32,500 nt of DNA, from NCBI GenBank assembly GCA_032718475.1, contig JAUCBJ010002251.1, positions 1 through 32,500 of the forward strand, in the 5' to 3' direction. The stretch's first letter is position 1. Each line of letters starts with the position of its first letter. The position numbers and the translations under genes were made by a program. The DNA is from Nemertoderma westbladi. Lineage: Eukaryota; Xenacoelomorpha; Nemertodermatida; Nemertodermatidae. This document shows positions 21,148-29,956 of this stretch, piece by piece. The notes beneath the pieces are model-generated. The model was given only the letters and a program-made list of their open reading frames with translations, was not told the DNA's origin and did no database searches.

Positions 21148-21270
21148 ACTCTTAGACTGGTACCAATTATTATATCCACTATATACAATATTTTTGGTTA
21201 CCACTACGTTAAATACACTTCTCGGGTGCCTGAAATAACAATATTTATTACTCACCGTTTAATATATATA
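21148..21270 (+). other. Start of probable 3' untranslated region of the crystallin-like gene
   Basis: Follows the TAA at 21147 directly. AT-rich with no splice donor of note. The 3' end of the transcript is not fixed. Confidence 0.4.
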
Positions 21271-21480
21271 TGCACAACTACAGAATATATTATCTGCTTA
21301 TTTTATTGTATATGAAATATAATATATAAATGCACAACTGTATTATCTGCTTATTTATTATTTTAGAAATATAATATATAAATTCACAAATCTATTATCT
21401 ATCTGTTTATTTATTGTTTTTGAAATATAATATATATCTGCACAACTAATATAATTATACTAATAAGAAATATAATATGC
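21271..21480. repeat. Degenerate 52-60 bp tandem repeat after the crystallin stop
   Basis: TGCACAACT-type unit starts recur at 21271, 21331, 21383 and 21439, each followed by an A/T-rich body with ATTATCTGCTTATTTA and GAAATATAATATATA. Unit length varies from 52 to 60 bp. Confidence 0.75.
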
Positions 21481-21613
21481 TATTATATGCTATAAATATT
21501 CTTTATTATATGGTATTATATGCTATATTATCTATGTAGTGCTTACTTTAGTATTTATCAAATTCAAAAATTATATTAACACAGAGTAATATATTAGAAT
21601 ATATATATATAAT

Positions 21614-21619
21614 AATAAA
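21614..21619 (+). promoter_or_regulatory. Possible poly(A) signal AATAAA
   Basis: First AATAAA hexamer seen after the crystallin stop codon, 467 bp downstream. In AT-rich DNA this can easily be chance. Confidence 0.25.
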
Positions 21620-21710
21620 ATAATACCATATATATTTATGCAGAATTCAATACTTTCATTTATTGACTAAATTATTACTTAGGTGACAATGTCACAAACT
21701 TATTATCACT

Positions 21711-21980
21711 CACATTATACATTATTTAGTGTTTATCTCTCACATTATACATTATTTAGTGTTTATCTCTCACATTATACATTATTTAGTGTTTATCTCT
21801 CACATTATACATTATTTAGTGTTTATCTCTCACATTATACATTATTTAGTGTTTATCTCTCACATTATACATTATTTAGTGTTTATCTCTCACATTATAC
21901 ATTATTTAGTGTTTATCTCTCACATTATACATTATTTAGTGTTTATCTCTCACATTATACATTATTTAGTGTTTATCTCT
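21711..21980 (+). repeat. 30-bp minisatellite array 1 (nine copies)
   Basis: Nine consecutive identical 30-bp units beginning CACATTATACATTATTTAGT and ending TTTATCTCT. Because 30 is a multiple of three, two + frames stay open through the array. The unit is the same as that of the array at 29957-31144. The right flank (about 21984-22045) contains GGCAAA, GCTAAC, GCTCTTTTTC and GTGCTAACT. Confidence 0.95.
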
Positions 21981-22140
21981 CACGTATACCGGCAAACCAC
22001 TCGAAACGCTAACGTGCTCTTTTTCGTCCAAAGTGCTAACTGTTCCAGACGCATGCAAATCAACTATACACCTAACTAACAAATTCTCTGGAAGGTCGCT
22101 AGAGTACAAGGGTGGTAAAGACTACACATATACCATAGCC

Positions 22141-22350
22141 CTAACTGCATTGTCTATTAATGTTGTTCTAACTGCAAACCTGAACAGTATTACTATACAC
22201 CTAACTGCATGGTCTAATTAATGTTGTGCTAACTGCAAATCCGAACAGTATTATTATACACCTAACTGCATGGTCAAATTAATGTTGTGCTAATTGCAAA
22301 CCCGAACAGTATTATTATACACCTAACTGCATGTTTTATTCATGTTGTAG
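22141..22350. repeat. 60-61 bp tandem repeat (3.5 copies)
   Basis: CTAACTGCAT starts at 22141, 22201, 22262 and 22323. The units share AATGTTGTGCTAACTGCAAA and GAACAGTATTATTATACAC. The CTAAC motif also recurs beside both 30-bp arrays. Confidence 0.9.
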
Positions 22351-22739
22351 GCCTACTAACTAAGTGTTTAAACAGGATCAAACATTTCAGCATTTCTGTA
22401 ATTCGTCTCGTGATCCTTATTTTGGCATTCGGCCAATTCGGCATTCGTGGGACCATGGAGCCCATAGGAGGATACCCGAAGGATAATTGAAGAGTTATCA
22501 AAAAAGAAAGATAGGCATCTGGCTGTTATCTTTGTTGACTTCTTCAAGGCCTTTAATTCAGTCTCTCTCTCACGTATGTTCAGCATACTTTCATTATTTA
22601 TGGGATTCCTGATGAAATTATTGCAGCAATCAGATCAGTATACGATGGTTCGACAACATTTGTCTCTAATGTTGACGGTGACAGAGAACCATTTGAAGTG
22701 TAATGGGAAGTCCTCCAGGGAGACACACTTGCACCATTC

Positions 22740-23598
22740 TTGTTCATAATTTTGGTTGACTATGTTCTACGCACGTCCTTAGATCATCATAATGATGATG
22801 GGGTGATGATAACTACACCTACTGGCTCCAGAAGTCGAGGAAATCCTGCCAAGTACCTAACTGATCTAGACTTTGCTGATGACTTAGGAGTACTCTCAGA
22901 ATCACTAGAGGGAGCCCAACGGCTCCTCAGCTCATTAGAACATGCTGCTTCTAGTGTTGGTCTTTTTATTAACTCCAGAAAGACCAAAATTTTGACAGTT
23001 AACTTTGAAAGTCCTCAGCAAGTCTCTGATCGGATGAGCATAAGCTCAAAGGATGGTATGCTTGAGCATGTGGACGACTTCTGTTACCTGGGATCATGGA
23101 TCCGGAAGTCAGATGAGGACCTTCGAATACGTAAGGGAAAGCATTGGGCAGCCTTTAATATGCTTTGCAGGATTTGGAAGTCACCGAGAATTAATCGGAA
23201 ACTTAAGGTCCGATTATTTAGAGCCGCAGTAGTTCCAGTACCTCTCTATGAGAGTCCATGTTGGGCTCTAACTGCTGAGGACACCAAATCTCTGGATGGC
23301 ACATTCACAAGAATGCTACGCTGGGTACATTGTATCAAGTACAATGCACACATCTCCAACCAGACACTATATAATATTGGAGGTGTCTCATTGGTTCCCC
23401 CAAGCTTGACACTAGAACAAAATCGCCTCCGCTTTTCAGGACATTGCTTTTACCGTGAGGACCAGCCAGTGCATAAACTTATACTTTGGCAGCCTCATGG
23501 ACTGAATAAGCATGGTGGACAGCCCATGACTTTCTTGAGACGCATCTTAAAGGACACTGGCCTTGAAGAAGCGGATGATCTAGCAAATGTCATGGGTG
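22740..23598 (+). pseudogene. LINE-A copy 3 RT C-terminal half
   Basis: Same protein as the minus-strand frame at 12212-11052, with scattered substitutions. It retains LDFADDLGVLSES, LFINSRKTK, DDFCYLGSWI and LTLEQNRLRF. The protein is cut at LANVMG by the transposon, and the last 30 or so codons of the original lie at 27181 onwards. Not functional. Confidence 0.88.
23591..23598. repeat. 8-bp target duplication of the hAT-like element (left)
   Basis: CATGGGTG, identical to 27173-27180. Removing the insert and one copy restores the LINE-A sequence seen at the other copies. Confidence 0.95.
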
Positions 23599-23699
23599 CA
23601 GGGTTGATAAAAATCATGATTTTTTTAATCAAAAAAATCAGATTTTTTTTATTTAAATCAGATTTATTTGATTTAAATCAGATTTTTTTTCATTTAAAT

Positions 23700-24105
23700 C
23701 GGGTGTCTAAAAAGCAAAGACCCAAATAACAAAGACCTGTATGAAACACATGTATTAACTTTCGTTTATTGTTTTGGTTCCCCAAACACGCCTCTGTAAC
23801 CTGCTCCTTTACTAACCTGCTCCTGTAAATGGCAATGGGACCTAACGCTATGTGGCAATGGGACCTAACGCTATGTGGCAATGGGACCTAATCCCCTTTA
23901 GGACGTAACGCGACTTTATATCTTTGTTTTGTACAGGTGCCAAAGAGCGTTAGGTTACATTGCATTTAAAGGAACAGGTTAGTAAAGGAGCATGTTACAG
24001 AGGCTTGTTGGGGGAACCAAAACAATAAACGAAAGTTAACACTTGTTTCAAAGATTATGCAGGTCTTTATTATTTAGGTCTTTAGTCTTTGTTTTGTAGT
24101 CACCC
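23700..24105. repeat. Large imperfect inverted repeat inside the hAT-like element
   Basis: The left arm (23700 to about 23832) and right arm (about 23963-24105) pair: TTAACTTTCGTTTATTGTTT with its reverse complement, AGCAAAGACCCAAATAACAAAGACC with the matching GGTCTTTA... side, and CTGTAACCTGCTCC with the right-arm equivalent. Between them TGGCAATGGGACCTAACG repeats three times (23830, 23853, 23876; 23-bp unit). It may be a foldback nested in, or captured by, the hAT element. Confidence 0.8.
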
Positions 24106-24162
24106 ATTTAAATCACTTTTTTCTTATTTAAATCAGATTTTTTTATTTAAATCAGATTTTAT

Positions 24163-26703
24163 ATTTATTTATTTATTTATTTATTTATTATTTATTTATT
24201 ATTTATTCCAGATAATTCCAATATATATATATGAATATATATAGACATCCATAAACTACAGTAAATATTAGAAATAGCACATTTTTAGATTAACTCTACT
24301 CTACTACTTTACAACGTAAAGATGACTCATAAATTTTAGATATAGCTAAACAAGTGTTACGGATATTGTAAAGAATAATGTTATTGGACGCATATACTCT
24401 ATCAAATAAACTAATGACTGAAAATCGTCTAACGTGAATAAAGTTGTTAATTCCTAGACTGACGAGCATGTTACTTGCACTGCAGTCGAATTTAAACCCA
24501 AACAGCCGGCGAACTGTATTATTATATGCTACCTTGAGACGATCTAAGGTGGAATTAGAAAAGTATACGTCTGCCCAAAGAGAGTTGCAATATATGGTAC
24601 TACAGTAACAGGAAAATAGTTTAGATTTCACATTTTTGCTGCACTTATTGAAATTCCTAATTAGAAGGTTACATCTCGCGTAAAAGCACCTGGTTTGATT
24701 ACGAATATCAATGTCGTCAGAAAACTCATTTGTAATATAGTGTCCTAAATATTTGTATTTCGATACCTGTTCTAGAATTGCACCATTAATAAACATGGAT
24801 ATATCAGAGACATAATGACGAGAGCAACTGTGTAAAAATAAACATTTAGATTTCTTAGCATTAAACTTTAGATCATTTTTATTGGCATAGTTCGCACAAA
24901 TATTAAGTAGTTCTTGCAAGGCGGTTGGAGAAGTAGAAATAAGGCAAATGTCATCTGCATAAAAAAAGTGATTAATATATATGTGGTTAAGTCTGCACCC
25001 AATACCAGATTCACTCAATTTAACGCTTAAGTTGTGTGTATATATATTGAAGAAATGAGGGCTCCAAATGCTGCCCTGACGAACCCCATTGGTGCAATGA
25101 AAGGAGTCTGATAGGTACCCATCCCATAAGACACGCACCGTTTGATTGGCGTACCAATAACATATTATACGTAGTATGTATGCGGGAACACCTCTATCTA
25201 GTAAATTATCAAAAAGTTGCGAATGGGATATAGTGTCAAAGGCCTTAGATGCGTCTAAAAAAGATATATATACATTCGAACCCTTACGTAGAAAGTAGTT
25301 AATTAATTCTTTGATGGAGTAAACACACAATTCAGTACCTAATTTACGCTTATAACCAAATTGATTATCTGTAGTGAGTAATTTGTCGCTAATACGTTCT
25401 AGAACGATTATCTCGAAAGGTTTGCCTATAATTATACATAGGGCAATGGGGCGGTAGTTATTATCATCAGTTACTAAACCGGTCTTATCTTTTAAAACTG
25501 GAAATATATGAGATTCAATGATTGATGAAGGTAAAAAACCGTGTATAAAAAAGGCTGTGAATAAAAAACTAAGAAATATATGCAAACGAGGTGGGGCTAA
25601 AAATATATGTTCAGCAAATATATTATCAGGACCACAAGACTTATTGCTAGATAATGAAGTAATTGCCGTAACAGTCTCTTTAGGAGAGACCAGCATGTCA
25701 GTACTAAATGGAATATGAGAAATATAGCTTTGTACATTCTCCGAAATTTGATTTATCCCTGAGCTGGAGTTGAACAGTGATTTATATTTATCGGCCCACT
25801 GATTGCAGATTGATGGGGCCCCATTGGCTGTACCGACTGACATTGGTGGAGAACCTCGGAAGCTAGTTTTATTCTTAACCTGTTGCCAAAATTTATACGA
25901 ATCATTGTTAGAAAGTGACTGCGCTAGTCGATCCGACCGTATTTGCCCCTCAGCCCGTTTACAGTGACGCATAGCCCTCTTAAACTGGGCTTGGGCCCGT
26001 AGTAGTTGAGCATGTAGAGCCCCCCCTCGTTGGCCACCCATTTCGCGCCATAACAAGAAGAGTTCCCGTGAGTGTTCATACTTTTCTCTCGCTACTTCAT
26101 TCCAACCAGGTACATGCGAGTAGTTGTCAGAACCCCGTTTGACCCCAAGCGTCAATGACTCTGCTTTTTTTAAAGCAGAAACAATTTCCTCATTAAAAGC
26201 AAATATCTCCTTCCTGTGAGATTTACATTTAGTGTTCTCACACTTGATGGCAGACCATGGAACAGATATATTCGATAGTAATTCCTCGCATTTATTGGAG
26301 TAGCGATTACATTGATCCTGAGATGACCAATTGGTCCTATTGTGGCACTCCGGAGTTTTTGATACACCAGGTGGAATCTCAGTTGGTTCCACAGGAACAT
26401 TAGGGCAATGTGGGTCTTTAATATTGAAACTAATGGGTAGATGATCCGCTATAGCTAAATCGCATTCAATCGTTAACTCAGAAATTCGGGACATTAAACC
26501 ACGAGAGGCAATACAGTGATCAAGCCAAGACTTGGAATCGTAGGACTGGCTGACATACGTAAATGAGGACGAGGGTAGTCTATCAGTATCCACAATAGAA
26601 AGTCCCTCTTCCTCGCACATCTCTGATAGCAAACGGTAAAAGTTGCGTTTAGGATCGGCATTGAAGTCTCCAAGTAGTATCAAAAGATTAGAGCAATCGG
26701 ATT
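24163..26703 (-). mobile_element. LINE-B: 5'-truncated CR1-group non-LTR retrotransposon
   Basis: Inserted in the hAT-like element. On the minus strand it starts inside the endonuclease domain, just after an in-frame stop at about 26702, and ends in a short-repeat tail (AAAT)n, seen as (ATTT)n at about 24163-24213. No clear target duplication was found. The element is a different family from LINE-A: RT motifs and C-terminus do not match. Confidence 0.8.
24296..26683 (-). CDS. LINE-B endonuclease (C-terminal part) and reverse transcriptase, 795 codons, unbroken
   Basis: The frame begins in the endonuclease domain with ILLGDFNAD, then SWLDHCIAS and ADHLPISF, the conserved ends of an APE-type nuclease; the N-terminal third of that domain is lost. 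A roughly 250-residue linker precedes RT: NYRPIALCIIIGKPFE, DNQFGYKRKLGTE, ISFLDASKAFDTISH, GVRQGSIWSPHFF, the catalytic FFYADDICLI, and KYKYLGHYI. The C-terminal part has YCSTIYCNSLW and a Cys-rich feel but no obvious zinc finger. The pattern fits the CR1/L2/Rex1 group. An intact frame over 2.4 kb indicates a recent insertion, yet the copy cannot be autonomous because the nuclease start and 5' end are missing. Codons before the first ATG extend to about 26700. Confidence 0.9.
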   Translation of the reverse strand: MILLGDFNADPKRNFYRLLSEMCEEEGLSIVDTDRLPSSSFTYVSQSYDSKSWLDHCIASRGLMSRISELTIECDLAIADHLPISFNIKDPHCPNVPVEPTEIPPGVSKTPECHNRTNWSSQDQCNRYSNKCEELLSNISVPWSAIKCENTKCKSHRKEIFAFNEEIVSALKKAESLTLGVKRGSDNYSHVPGWNEVAREKYEHSRELFLLWREMGGQRGGALHAQLLRAQAQFKRAMRHCKRAEGQIRSDRLAQSLSNNDSYKFWQQVKNKTSFRGSPPMSVGTANGAPSICNQWADKYKSLFNSSSGINQISENVQSYISHIPFSTDMLVSPKETVTAITSLSSNKSCGPDNIFAEHIFLAPPRLHIFLSFLFTAFFIHGFLPSSIIESHIFPVLKDKTGLVTDDNNYRPIALCIIIGKPFEIIVLERISDKLLTTDNQFGYKRKLGTELCVYSIKELINYFLRKGSNVYISFLDASKAFDTISHSQLFDNLLDRGVPAYILRIICYWYANQTVRVLWDGYLSDSFHCTNGVRQGSIWSPHFFNIYTHNLSVKLSESGIGCRLNHIYINHFFYADDICLISTSPTALQELLNICANYANKNDLKFNAKKSKCLFLHSCSRHYVSDISMFINGAILEQVSKYKYLGHYITNEFSDDIDIRNQTRCFYARCNLLIRNFNKCSKNVKSKLFSCYCSTIYCNSLWADVYFSNSTLDRLKVAYNNTVRRLFGFKFDCSASNMLVSLGINNFIHVRRFSVISLFDRVYASNNIILYNIRNTCLAISKIYESSLRCKVVE

Positions 26704-27172
26704 AGGGCAATCATTTAAACAATCGGAAGACTTCTGGCTTCATCAATGCACTAATGTTTAAAAAAAATCCGAAAAACCGGGATCCCAGCGAAATATCGAA
26801 TCCCGATTCCGACTTTTTTGAAACGGGATCCCGAAGTTTAAATGGTTAAATAAATTTGTTGAACATCTAAAAATAAGTTCCAGCAGAACGGAAATGTTTT
26901 GATTATATCTAATTTTTATTTCAGTAAACCATCCAGTAATCAATTATAAGATAATTTTAATATAACTTTATCTTACTAATATTTCAGAAGTGTAAAATAA
27001 AGTGAGTGTTACTGAAAACCTGCCTCATATACTATTAACTTTGATGAATTTAATCCAAAATTGCAATACCGATCCCGTAAAACGGGATCTGATTTTTTTT
27101 ATTTTTATATGTGATTTAAATCATGATTTAAATCAATGATTTAAATCAAATGATATAATTCAAACAACCCTG
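26704..27172. other. Right arm of the hAT-like element
   Basis: Contains CGGGATCCC / AACGGGATCCCG motifs (near 26778, 26823, 27077), then GATTTAAATCA repeats and the terminal CAACCCTG. No gene. The GGATCCCG repeats might belong to another small element, but I could not define borders. Confidence 0.6.
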
Positions 27173-27180
27173 CATGGGTG
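27173..27180. repeat. 8-bp target duplication of the hAT-like element (right)
   Basis: CATGGGTG, identical to 23591-23598. Confidence 0.95.
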
Positions 27181-27280
27181 ATAGGGAGTTGTGGCGGCGC
27201 AATTTTGTCGACAAGCCGGCACATCATTTTTAAAAATGCAGCTGCAATGCAGCATGCCGATCCTAGCTAGTTGGCATTCG

Positions 27281-27990
27281 GGATACCTGATTTTTCATTT
27301 ATCAGAAAAACTTGTAATCTGTTGTGATTGTAATAATTCTAATAAAATTGGAATGATTACAGTAGTGACGATATGAAACTTGGTTTTGAAAATATCAGAT
27401 CAGTTTATAGGTCTATTTATTGCAAGGGAATGTTATATTAAATTTGGTAATGGATCATCATTTTACAGTAACGGATTCAAAACAAAACTTGGGAAAAAGA
27501 CTCCTGGGAAAATTATAAGAGATACAAAATATCAAAATTGCCGTAGCTACTATATAATAATTCAAGGCTATTCATTTGAATCAGTGTGGCAATGAGATGA
27601 GTCATATTTCAGTTAATGATGCAACTAATGCTTCATATTTTTCATCAAAATTATTATTATACAGTATATCTTGTGTTTTATCAGTGTCCACGATATATTA
27701 CAGTAGTTAGGTGCGGCTCCAATTCTTGGACTGTGTTAATTTATTTTCCCTCGGCACTTTAGAATTATCCGGATTGGTTTTGAAACGTTGCTTTAATATG
27801 AGAATTTCACTATGACTCCTTTCATTATCTTTTCATAAGATCAAAATTTCTAAAATGATCGCATAATTAACATTTTTATATTTAATTTCTCCTACGCGGA
27901 TAGAATTCACTCAAGGGAATTATTTATGTGGGTTTAAGTTACTCTGAGCGGCCTATCATTATAGTGAATTTTAATTGTTTTGAATTTTAA
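27281..27990. other. Stretch without recognised gene
   Basis: AT-rich, only short chance frames on either strand. Nothing recognised. Confidence 0.4.
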
Positions 27991-27999
27991 CAATTGTTA

Positions 28000-29670
28000 A
28001 TTATTAATCTGACGCATATTATATTTATTGTTTCACTAACTAATTTAACCAATTTACAACCCAAATTAAATTTGCCACAGTTTGAGTTTGTGTTTTATGT
28101 ATTTTATTATATCTCAACAATAGACGAAACGAGGAAATATTCTAATAACGATTGTCTATCTATGTGTAAGTTTTCCATTTCACCATTCTTATTCGTTTCA
28201 GTCTGGGAATAAATTTCGGTTTGCCTATGTTTCATTAGACTAGTTGTCAATGTTCAGGTAAGAAACCATTAGGTTTCCATGACAATACAAAATTATCGGG
28301 TTAGGACTTTGTATAAAGTACTTTCAAAAGAAAGTATAAGTTAGGACTTTAGCGCTCCCGGAGTTTATGCAAACGGTTTTATTTTTGTGTTCGTTGTGAC
28401 GGTTGGTTATTGTTGGTTGTGACGGTTGGTTATTTGCGAAACTGATGGGTATTCGCAATCAATATTTTCGGTCTTACAATCATTTAGCACTTAGTACAAA
28501 TTGAATATAAGTGTGATTGACTAACCAACGAAAATTAAAATAACACGAGAGAAAGTAAAAAACATAATAGGTAAAAAAAATTAAAATATGGCAGACAATA
28601 AAAGTCAGAAAAACCGACGTAATGATTTATGTAAAGGAACTTTCATATTTTACCGATTTATAACTGATGTTATAATCAGTATTTATGTACCGAGCGAGGG
28701 TGGCGATGGATGTTTCCATAAATATACAAGGGTCATTCATTCATAAACGTTGACAGTGCCCTTTTCACAAAATGGTGCCATTTTGTTAAATTATGTCAAT
28801 TTAAGGGCGTTCTGAATGCTTAATTATTAGCGTTAATATTGTAATGTTTAGGAATATTAATGAAATTCATATCCTTTTTATGCAATTAATTGCAGTTGGT
28901 ACATCAACTAAACTTACACTTCGCCTACAATCAATGGTTATCAGTAATGGGAAATACTATCAATATTTGTTATAGAAGTTTATTGTTACTAAGTTAGTGA
29001 ATATTACTTAGCTGCGTTACGAGGATATCACTACATCGAGAAGTTGTTAATTTTCATAAAAATAGCGCACGTTTAGGTACGCCTATAATGCACTAATTAT
29101 TGCAATTTACCTGCTATAAAAGAAAAGGCAACTTTGTGGAATAAAATTACGCATTACTCTACATAAAAACAAATAGAGTTTTCTCTTTAACCATAAAATT
29201 GTTTCACTAATAATTTCACAAATTTAGAACCTCAATTTGGGGTATCTCAACAATTAGACCGGATGAATTTTGAAATAACGAATGTCAATATATCTAGGTA
29301 TTTCCATTCCACGGCAATCACTCACTACATAATAATATGTCGCCTGTGCAATACATTGAAATACATTGTATGGATGTCCAGGTAAGAAACCATTACGTTT
29401 CCATGACAATACACAGTTATCGGGTTAGGACTTTGTATAGAGTACATTCAAAGACTATCTAAAAGTAATAAGTTAAGACTTTAGCGCCCCCGCAGTTTGT
29501 GCAAAACGCTTTTATTATTAGGTTATACGTGCACAATTGGCTATTCGCGAAACGGAGGGGTATTCGCAATTAACATTCAGCGAGTTAGCGTATTAGGGTA
29601 TTTGCGGTCTTATAATCATTTAGCACTTGGTAGTTGGTACAAACGGAATGTAAGTGTAAGAAGTGTGTTT
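28000..29670. repeat. Diverged direct duplication, period about 1.13 kb
   Basis: The block 28245-28530 (CAGGTAAGAAACCATTAGGT, GACAATACAAAATTATCGGG, then TCGGTCTTACAATCATTTAG) recurs at about 29370-29660 with CAGGTAAGAAACCATTACG, TTATCGGGTTAGGACTTTG and CGGTCTTATAATCATTTAGC. Weaker similarity extends upstream (TTGTTTCACTAA ... ATCTCAACAAT near 28030-28120 and 29200-29255). Middle parts differ by indels. It may be a duplicated or tandemly inserted old element; no coding frame is shared. Between the copies (28530-29190) I see no gene. Confidence 0.7.
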
Positions 29671-29956
29671 GTAAGTTAGCATTATGGCCATTCCATACTC
29701 TTGAGTGTTTAAGTGTGTTTGAAAAGTACCAGTTCCCATAATGCCGCTAAGGGGGGCCAAGTTTTTCATACACATGACACACTGGACTGCAAAAGTGGTA
29801 AAATGCTAACTTGTGGGAAATGGTCTAAAAAACGTTTTGACAAAGTTTCAGATTGCAAGGACCACGAGTTAGCACTTTGAGTTAGCACTTTGGAAAAGTT
29901 AGCACAATAGCGGAAAAAGAGCTTGCAAAGTTAGCCCTTTGGTATATTTGCCAACA
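29671..29956. other. Left flank of minisatellite array 2, rich in GTTAGCAC motifs
   Basis: GAGTTAGCACTTTG occurs twice in tandem (29868, 29879), followed by AAAAGTTAGCACAATAG and AAAGTTAGCCCTTTGG. Read in reverse complement, this resembles the right flank of array 1: shared blocks GGCAAA, GGCTAAC/CGCTAAC, GCTCTTTTTC, GTGCTAACT, TTCC in the same order. Confidence 0.6.

Larger units (their letters stand above)
23599..27172. mobile_element. hAT-like DNA transposon, nonautonomous, carrying a nested LINE
   Basis: Begins CAGGGTTG and ends CAACCCTG, a perfect 8-bp terminal inverted repeat, and is flanked by the 8-bp duplication CATGGGTG. Both features are typical of hAT elements. The subterminal regions are packed with ATTTAAATCAGATTT / GATTTAAATCA motifs (23620-23700, 24106-24160, 27110-27155), which could be transposase-binding repeats. 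No transposase is seen. With the nested LINE-B (about 24163-26703) subtracted, the element is about 1.0 kb. Its insertion point inside LINE-A copy 3 shows it came later than that LINE. Confidence 0.9.
22448..27272 (+). mobile_element. LINE-A copy 3, interrupted by a hAT-like insertion
   Basis: The + strand repeats the LINE-A family from TGGGACCATGGAGCCCAT (22448) to 23598 and resumes at 27181 with ATAGGGAGTTGTGGC, ending in GCATGCCGATCCTAGCTAG (27272). It is bounded by an 8-bp duplication GGCATTCG (22440-22447 and 27273-27280). It is 5'-truncated within the RT domain; the readable part has FADD at about 22869-22880, then INSRKTK and the C-terminal region. Frames are broken near 22600, and the long frame 22740-23729 reads out of LINE-A into the inserted transposon, so its last 40 or so codons are not LINE protein. 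Confidence 0.88.

Noticed and set aside
21683-22079. Two overlapping repetitive frames through array 1
   Set aside because: Same 30-bp minisatellite artefact as in array 2.
24140-26760. Target duplication for LINE-B
   Set aside because: Short A/T matches near both ends (AATCxGATT-type) are not better than chance in this sequence.
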